Positions 59,562-64,000 of a DNA stretch of 64,000 nt are shown in pieces. Location of the stretch: NCBI GenBank assembly GCA_964561165.1, contig CAZLOJ010000001.1:30780-94779 (forward strand). The letters run 5' to 3'. The position numbers were made by a program, and so were the translations under genes. How positions within the stretch are numbered: position 1 is the stretch's first letter; every line of letters starts with the position of its first letter. The notes under the pieces were generated by a model. It saw only the letters and a list, made by a program, of their open reading frames with translations, made no database searches and was not told the origin of the DNA. Source of the stretch: IMCC26077 sp964561165. Lineage in GTDB: Bacteria > Actinomycetota > Actinomycetes > Nanopelagicales > Nanopelagicaceae.

Positions 59562-59632
59562 AGCGGGCGACGGGAATCGAACCCGCGCTAAAAGCTTGGG
59601 AAGCTCTTGTGATGCCATTTCACTACGCCCGC
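59562..59632 (-). tRNA. tRNA-Gly (anticodon CCC)
   Basis: 71 nt. Acceptor GCGGGCG/CGCCCGC, D-arm GTGA/TCAC, anticodon stem AGAGC/GCTTT with loop TTCCCAA (anticodon CCC), T-arm GCGGG-TTCGATT-CCCGT, discriminator T. Strongly like E. coli glyU. CCA is not encoded (next bases CCC), so the CCA-adding enzyme is required. Adjacent to dcd, as in mycobacteria. Confidence 0.95.
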
Positions 59633-59665
59633 GTGTAGCGCTTACTAAGCCTAGATAATTTGGGG

Positions 59666-59671
59666 TAGGGT
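59666..59671 (+). promoter_or_regulatory. -10 element for dcd mRNA
   Basis: TAGGGT ends 8 nt before the ATG at 59680; leaderless or nearly so. Confidence 0.45.
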
Positions 59672-59679
59672 CGCCAACC

Positions 59680-60258
59680 ATGTTGCTCTCAGATCGCGAT
59701 ATCCGCGCAGAAATCGAGGCTGGCCGGGTCTCGGTCGAGCCTTTCGACAAGGCGATGATTCAGCCCTCCAGCGTCGATGTCCGCCTCGACCGATTCTTCC
59801 GGGTCTTCGAGAATCACAAATACGAGATCATCGATCCTTCGAAGGAGCAATCAGAGTTAACGCGCGAAGTCGCCGTCGCTGCCGACGAGCACTTCATTCT
59901 GCACCCGGGTGAATTTGTTCTCGCAAGCACATACGAAGTAATCACCCTTCCCGATGATGTAGCAGGACGTCTCGAAGGTAAGTCATCTCTCGGTCGGTTA
60001 GGTTTACTTACCCATTCAACTGCAGGATTTATCGATCCAGGTTTCTCAGGGCATATCACGCTAGAACTTTCTAACGTAGCAAACTTGCCAGTGAAGTTAT
60101 TTCCTGGAATGAAGATTGGCCAGCTTTGTTTGATCAGACTCTCTAGCCCTGCAGAGCATCCCTATGGCAGTGCGATTTATGGGTCACGTTACCAAGGACA
60201 ACGTGGACCAACCCAAAGCAAATCGTGGCTAAATTTTCATCAGAGTAAAATTAATTAA
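59680..60258 (+). CDS. dcd: dCTP deaminase
   Basis: 192 residues. Deaminates dCTP (in actinobacteria often bifunctional to dUMP). Family segments: MLLSDRDIRAEIEAGRV, QPSSVDVRLDRFFRVF, EGKSSLGRLGLLTHSTAGFIDPGFSGH with the catalytic Glu/Ser region (about 108-134; key GKSSLGR and TAGFIDPGF) and KIGQLCLIRL. Its stop overlaps the histidine kinase stop by 4 nt (convergent). Confidence 0.95.
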   Translation: MLLSDRDIRAEIEAGRVSVEPFDKAMIQPSSVDVRLDRFFRVFENHKYEIIDPSKEQSELTREVAVAADEHFILHPGEFVLASTYEVITLPDDVAGRLEGKSSLGRLGLLTHSTAGFIDPGFSGHITLELSNVANLPVKLFPGMKIGQLCLIRLSSPAEHPYGSAIYGSRYQGQRGPTQSKSWLNFHQSKIN

Positions 60259-61697
60259 ATCTCTCTGATAGGGAAAGTTAACGTAAAGGTCGTGCCACGG
60301 CCAAGTTCACTGTCGATATCGACGCGTCCCTCATGTGCATCCATAATTGCCTGCACAATAGATAGACCTAAACCGCTTCCTTCTGTGCCAGCACGTGTTC
60401 GAGATTGGTCGACGCGATAGAAGCGTTCAAAGACTCTCGATTGTTGTTCAGGCGTGAGGCCAGGTCCAAGGTCTTGCACCTTTATCTGGGTATCTTCATC
60501 TCGCACCAAGAGTGAAATGGTGATTGGCGTTCCTTCTGGAGTGTGTATTGCAGCATTTACTGCGAGATTAAGAATTGCTTGATATACCTTGACAGAATCA
60601 CCAATTATGAATGCTTCTTCTGTTGGAATATCCATGCTGATATTCGCATTTGGCGCGCTTGCTTTTACCGCTTGCACTGCTTCTTCGATAAGTTGCTTGA
60701 TGTCAACTGCATCGTGCGCGATTGCGCGCGCTTGATCTAAACGTGCCAGCGTGAGCAAATCTTCGACGAGTGCGCTCATTCGTTTAGATTCACTTTCTAT
60801 TCGTCCGACGAGTTCCCGAGTTTTCTCCTCACCAGTTATCGCGCCTTGCCGATGAAGTTCGGCGAAGCCACGGATAGCAGTGAGGGGAGTGCGCAGCTCA
60901 TGGCTTGCGTCGGCGACAAAACGACGCAATTTCTCTTCACTGCGCCGTTGAACTGCAAAAGATTCTTCGATTCGACTGAGCATTCGGTTCAATGAGGCGG
61001 TTAGACGTCCCACTTCCGAATCCGGTTTTGCATCGGGTAGTCGAGCAGATAAGTCTCCACCTGCGATTGCTTCAGCAGTCCCTTCGACAGCAGTGAGCGG
61101 TTTCATACTCACTCGAATCGCTACTCGAGAGACAACGCCGACTAAGAGCAGCACCAAAAGTCCAATGAAGAGGAAGAGTATTTGCAATCTGCCGAGAGTT
61201 CGCTCGACATCCTCCAGTGAGAGCGCAGCTACCGCGCTTCCTGCGCCAGAGGGTAATAATCGAGCAAGCACTCGAAAGTGCGCCTTATCTTTGATGATTG
61301 TGAAAGGTTTCCCTTTCTTTTTGGCAACAGTTGCTGGTGTAATTCCCGCGACAACTCGTTCTACGCGTTCGGTGTTCAGCTCACCACCGAGCCGTCCGAT
61401 GATGGTTCCTGAAGGATCTAGGAGTGTGACGCTAATTGCTGAGGGGACCTTGCGGAGTGGACCACCTCGTTCACCAATTTCATCATCGTCTCCGTCGGGT
61501 TCGATTCCAGCGCGGTCGAGTCTTAAGAAAGAACCACCTGCCACGGAATTTAACTGATCATCTAACCGACCGATGAGATAACTTTTCAGCGCGGTGTAGG
61601 CAGCAAAGTCAGCAACACCAATCCCAAGCGCACTTAATACAAGAACGCTAACTGTTAGGCGATTTTTTAGGCTCGCTGTGCCGAAGCGGTTCTTAAT
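60255..61697 (-). CDS. Sensor histidine kinase with HAMP domain; non-standard start (ATT?)
   Basis: 480 residues if read from ATT 61697: cytoplasmic start (IKNRFGTASLKNRLT), membrane helix 1, extracellular sensor loop (about 50-155), helix 2 (IGLLVLLLVGVVS), HAMP, phospho-His in DASHELRTPLTAIRGFAEL, and ATPase boxes NLAVNAAIHTPEGT, DLGPGL, GSGLGLSIV. The only standard start, GTG 61544, would drop helix 1. Between it and the regulator stop no ATG, GTG or TTG is in frame; ATT 61697 lies 2 nt after that stop with AAGGTGG 7 nt upstream. A frameshift or sequence error is the alternative. Confidence 0.8.
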   Translation of the reverse strand: MKNRFGTASLKNRLTVSVLVLSALGIGVADFAAYTALKSYLIGRLDDQLNSVAGGSFLRLDRAGIEPDGDDDEIGERGGPLRKVPSAISVTLLDPSGTIIGRLGGELNTERVERVVAGITPATVAKKKGKPFTIIKDKAHFRVLARLLPSGAGSAVAALSLEDVERTLGRLQILFLFIGLLVLLLVGVVSRVAIRVSMKPLTAVEGTAEAIAGGDLSARLPDAKPDSEVGRLTASLNRMLSRIEESFAVQRRSEEKLRRFVADASHELRTPLTAIRGFAELHRQGAITGEEKTRELVGRIESESKRMSALVEDLLTLARLDQARAIAHDAVDIKQLIEEAVQAVKASAPNANISMDIPTEEAFIIGDSVKVYQAILNLAVNAAIHTPEGTPITISLLVRDEDTQIKVQDLGPGLTPEQQSRVFERFYRVDQSRTRAGTEGSGLGLSIVQAIMDAHEGRVDIDSELGRGTTFTLTFPIREI

Positions 61698-61699
61698 GC

Positions 61700-62428
61700 C
61701 TATGCCACCTTGCTGGGCAGACGTAAGCGATATCCCACGCCACGCACAGTATGAATCAATTGTGGTTCTTGAGTATCAATTTTCTTTCGCAAGTAAGAGA
61801 TATACGTTTCAACAATTCCGGCATCACCTCTAAAATCGTATTGCCAGACATGATCTAGAATTTGCGCTTTGGAGACTACTCGATCGGCATTAATGAGTAG
61901 GTAGCGGAGTAAAGTAAATTCAGTAGGGGAGAGTTCAATTAGTTTTCCACCTCGACTGACTTCATGAGTTGCCTCGTTGAGTTCCAAGTCAGCAAATCGA
62001 ATAAGTTCATCGTCAATGTCAATTTCAATATCACCGGTGCGACGTAAAATCGCACGTACCCGAGCGATTAACTCTTCAAGGCTGAACGGCTTGACCATGT
62101 AATCATCGCCACCAATTGTTAAGCCCGTGACTTTGTCATCAGTTGAGTCTTTCGCGGTTAAGAAGAGCACGCCAACTTTCAATCCATCTTTCCTGAGCTT
62201 CTCACAGACTTGGAATCCACTCATCCCTGGCATCATCACATCGAGGACGAGTGCATGCGGCTTGAACTCCTCTGCGATTGTGAGCGCTTGCGCGCCATTC
62301 ATGGCAGAACGCACATCAAAGCCCGAGAACTTAAGGCTTGTGGAAATCAGATCATTGATATTCGGTTCATCGTCGACGACCAGGATCCGCTTGAGATCCT
62401 GTTTTGTTTCTAGGGCGCTGGTAGCCAC
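61700..62428 (-). CDS. OmpR-family response regulator
   Basis: 242 residues. Receiver domain: VVDDEPNI, phospho-Asp in ALVLDVMMPG (near 60), Thr/Lys in FLTAKDST and MVKPFSLEEL; winged-helix output with SPTEFTLLRYLL and RGVGYRLR. Resembles TrcR/PrrA-type regulators. GTG start with GAGGTGAGG upstream. The kinase gene follows and is probably translated from the same mRNA. Confidence 0.93.
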   Translation of the reverse strand: MATSALETKQDLKRILVVDDEPNINDLISTSLKFSGFDVRSAMNGAQALTIAEEFKPHALVLDVMMPGMSGFQVCEKLRKDGLKVGVLFLTAKDSTDDKVTGLTIGGDDYMVKPFSLEELIARVRAILRRTGDIEIDIDDELIRFADLELNEATHEVSRGGKLIELSPTEFTLLRYLLINADRVVSKAQILDHVWQYDFRGDAGIVETYISYLRKKIDTQEPQLIHTVRGVGYRLRLPSKVA

Positions 62429-62501
62429 CTGACCTCACCTCACAACTAGGAAGTATGACCAATGGTGGGAGATTAACCTGAGAAGAAACTGAGAAACAGC
62501 C

Positions 62502-62906
62502 TCATTCACCCTTAGGAGTGGCAGCCTTGCGCGCCTGGAATTGCCGGATTAGGCCGATTAATGCGACTACTGTGAAGAGCGCGAGCAGAAAGAGCAGCCC
62601 ATCGACAAGTAATGGTGGCGGTTCGTGAATCACAGCGAAGATATAGATGTCTGGGATGAAATGAGTGACCAGAGCAATTGCGCCCCAGATCCGAACCCGC
62701 GACCAGTCTCGAGCCAGGCCGTAGATGACAACTCGCGCAGTTGCGATGCCATAGGGAATCGCTGCTCCAATATCGAAGATGAAATAGAGAAGCGCGTTGA
62801 CACCATATTTACCCAGGGTTTGCCAGACAAGAATTGATTTACCCACCCCGTAGAGCAGGACGAGTCCAACCCAGAGTCGCTCCTTCTCGGTGGTAGATAG
62901 AGCCAT
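62502..62906 (-). CDS. Small integral membrane protein of unknown function
   Basis: 134 residues, four predicted helices (about 11-30, 38-62, 75-95, 100-122) and a basic tail (QFQARKAATPKGE). No family recognised. Leaderless -10 TACGCT upstream. It lies between the two-component operon and the phospholipid synthase gene, from which it diverges. Confidence 0.65.
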   Translation of the reverse strand: MALSTTEKERLWVGLVLLYGVGKSILVWQTLGKYGVNALLYFIFDIGAAIPYGIATARVVIYGLARDWSRVRIWGAIALVTHFIPDIYIFAVIHEPPPLLVDGLLFLLALFTVVALIGLIRQFQARKAATPKGE

Positions 62907-62912
62907 ACCAAC

Positions 62913-62918
62913 AGCGTA
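62913..62918 (-). promoter_or_regulatory. -10 element for leaderless small membrane protein mRNA
   Basis: TACGCT on the minus strand ends 6 nt before the ATG at 62906. Confidence 0.55.
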
Positions 62919-62962
62919 TCGTTCGCGTTCTCGTTAGAGATATAAATGAGTGAGGAGCCACC

Positions 62963-63676
62963 GTGGCACGTAAGCCGCTCCTTACCCAGCCTCAAAAAGG
63001 CTTCCTCCTGCACGCATTCACTGCGAGCGGTGCGATAGCTGGGCTGCTGTCGCTCGGCGCAGTCATGAACGGCCACATCAGAGCAGGATTGATTTGGCTG
63101 ATTGTCTGCCAACTGATTGATGGCTTTGATGGACCTATTGCTCGCCGACTTGATATCACAACGCACGCTCCTCAGATCAACGGACACATACTCGACTTAG
63201 TAGTGGATTACGTGACCTGTGTTGTAGTCCCCGTTGCCCTACTCATTGAATTGAATATGTTGCCTAAGGGCCAAGAGTTTTGGTTCGCAGCGTTGATTAT
63301 TTTTACTGGAGCTATCTGGTTTGCACGCACAGACCAAGAGACCGAAGACCATTGGTTTAATGGATTTCCCGCAGCGTGGAATATCGTCGTGCCAACACTT
63401 CTCATACTTGATGCGAGTACATCTGCAAAACAACTTGTGATTCTCTTTCTCTGTGGGCTCTCGCTCTCGAAAGTCCAGTTCCCGCATATCGTCCGTGTAA
63501 GCAAATTTCGCCCAATAACGCTTTCGGTAGCTGTGGTCTATTTTCTTTCGCTCACCTGGCTCTCTGCTCAGTTCCCCAACGGACCCGGCTGGTTAGAGCC
63601 CATTTTGGTACTCGCTCCGCTCTATATCGTGGGCTTGTCCATTTGGAAAACTTGGTTTGCTCCAGAGAACCAATAA
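62963..63676 (+). CDS. CDP-alcohol phosphatidyltransferase (PcsA/PssA-like)
   Basis: 237 residues, seven or eight membrane helices. The CDP-alcohol motif DG(x2)AR(x8)G(x3)D(x3)D is present as DGFDGPIARRL ... GHILDLVVD (near 50-80). Length and layout resemble phosphatidylcholine synthase, which condenses choline with CDP-diacylglycerol; phosphatidylserine or other head groups are possible. GTG start with GAGGAG upstream. Confidence 0.8.
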   Translation: MARKPLLTQPQKGFLLHAFTASGAIAGLLSLGAVMNGHIRAGLIWLIVCQLIDGFDGPIARRLDITTHAPQINGHILDLVVDYVTCVVVPVALLIELNMLPKGQEFWFAALIIFTGAIWFARTDQETEDHWFNGFPAAWNIVVPTLLILDASTSAKQLVILFLCGLSLSKVQFPHIVRVSKFRPITLSVAVVYFLSLTWLSAQFPNGPGWLEPILVLAPLYIVGLSIWKTWFAPENQ

Positions 63677-63689
63677 TTTAGGCCTCAGG

Positions 63690-63695
63690 TATTCT
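63690..63695 (+). promoter_or_regulatory. -10 element for FeS reductase mRNA
   Basis: TATTCT ends 7 nt before the ATG at 63703; leaderless type. Confidence 0.45.
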
Positions 63696-63702
63696 TAAGA
63701 AC

Positions 63703-64000
63703 ATGAGCGCACTAGCAGTAATCGCATATCTATATTCGCTAGTTGCGTTGGTTGTGCTAGCTCTCAAAGTCCGGGAGTTAATTGGAATTTTCACAAGTGG
63801 CCAACCCGATCCGACTCGCTCGAATGCTCGTGGTGCACGTTGGCGCAATTTATTAAAAGAGGTGCTCGGTCATACCAAAATGACGCGTTTTACAGGTACG
63901 GGTATCGCGCATTGGTTTGTCATGGTGGGCTTTGGCGCTCTACTGGGCACATTGATCACGGCTTTTGGCCAAGTCATCGACCCACACTTCTACATTCCAG
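63703..64000 (+). CDS. Membrane FeS-binding reductase (Rv0338c/EtfD-like), N-terminal part
   Basis: About 99 residues to the window edge. Starts MSALAVIAYLYSLVALVVLA (first membrane helix) and contains GQPDPTRSNARGARWRNLL, LGHTKM and AHWFVMVGFGALLGTLITAFGQ, typical of the N-terminal membrane domain of actinobacterial CCG-domain FeS reductases that take electrons from ETF in fatty acid oxidation. The FeS domains lie beyond the window. This agrees with the acyl-CoA dehydrogenase nearby. Confidence 0.88.
   Translation, partial: MSALAVIAYLYSLVALVVLALKVRELIGIFTSGQPDPTRSNARGARWRNLLKEVLGHTKMTRFTGTGIAHWFVMVGFGALLGTLITAFGQVIDPHFYIP

Noticed and set aside
1..64000. CRISPR array, insertion sequence, prophage, integrase-type att site, rRNA operon
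   Set aside because: No regularly spaced repeats, transposase, integrase, phage structural gene or rRNA stretch was seen on either strand.

Overview
This window looks like the replication-origin region of a small-genome, moderate-GC actinobacterium. The gene order matches the conserved actinobacterial origin: recF-dnaN-dnaA on the minus strand, facing rpmH-rnpA-yidD-yidC-jag-rsmG-parA-parB on the plus strand. Next come cwlM-trxA-trxB-murJ-DUF6049-Nudix against cca, and later DUF5318-class A PBP-GT87-rpsF-ssb-rpsR-rplI-dnaB. The same blocks surround the origin in Mycobacterium. Tight packing, modest GC and a Cys-containing C-terminal motif that I associate with freshwater Nanopelagicales (acI, 'Ca. 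Planktophila'-like) suggest that lineage. This placement is inference; no search was run.

Layout. 1-8.2 kb: origin, with DnaA-box clusters on both sides of dnaA, and the parAB partition genes with two parS-like sites inside the 5' ends of rsmG and parA. 8.2-22.3 kb: SMP-30-type lactonase, aminotransferase, a CwlM-type degenerate amidase, thioredoxin system, MurJ lipid II flippase block, CCA-adding enzyme, an FeS-type photolyase and secreted proteins. 22.3-44.3 kb: an accessory carbohydrate island. It starts with an Nramp-like transporter and an orphan ABC permease pair. Then a minus-strand run of 13 genes (36.9 to 25.2 kb) carries an ABC importer (no ATPase), an esterase, a cytosolic solute-binding-like protein, two MaoC proteins, an RraA-type aldolase, an L-fuconolactonase-type amidohydrolase, a RhaM-type mutarotase, a CaiB-type CoA transferase, a Gfo/Idh/MocA oxidoreductase and an LldD-type hydroxyacid oxidase. 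Facing it are two enolase-superfamily dehydratases with a GntR regulator, a large unrecognised cytosolic protein, an L-fuconate dehydratase and an L-fucose dehydrogenase-like aldo/keto reductase. 44.3-64 kb: core genes (cell wall synthesis, primosome, ribosomal proteins, LemA/HtpX, tRNA-Gly, dcd, a two-component system, a phospholipid synthase, and the start of an FeS reductase).

How it fits together. The island encodes the early steps of a non-phosphorylative deoxysugar route: mutarotase, aldose dehydrogenase, lactonase and acid-sugar dehydratase. The classical late enzymes (SDR dehydrogenase and FAH-type hydrolase) are absent. Their place may be taken by the RraA aldolase, CoA transferase/MaoC modules and the lactate-type oxidase, which would make this an undescribed variant of deoxysugar catabolism (inference).

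A second general feature is transcriptional. At 19 gene starts a TANNNT hexamer lies 6-8 nt upstream of the start codon, at exactly 6 nt in 14 cases. This is the geometry of leaderless mRNAs. It corrects several start sites (trxB, lemA, cca). No rRNA, CRISPR array, insertion sequence or prophage was seen.
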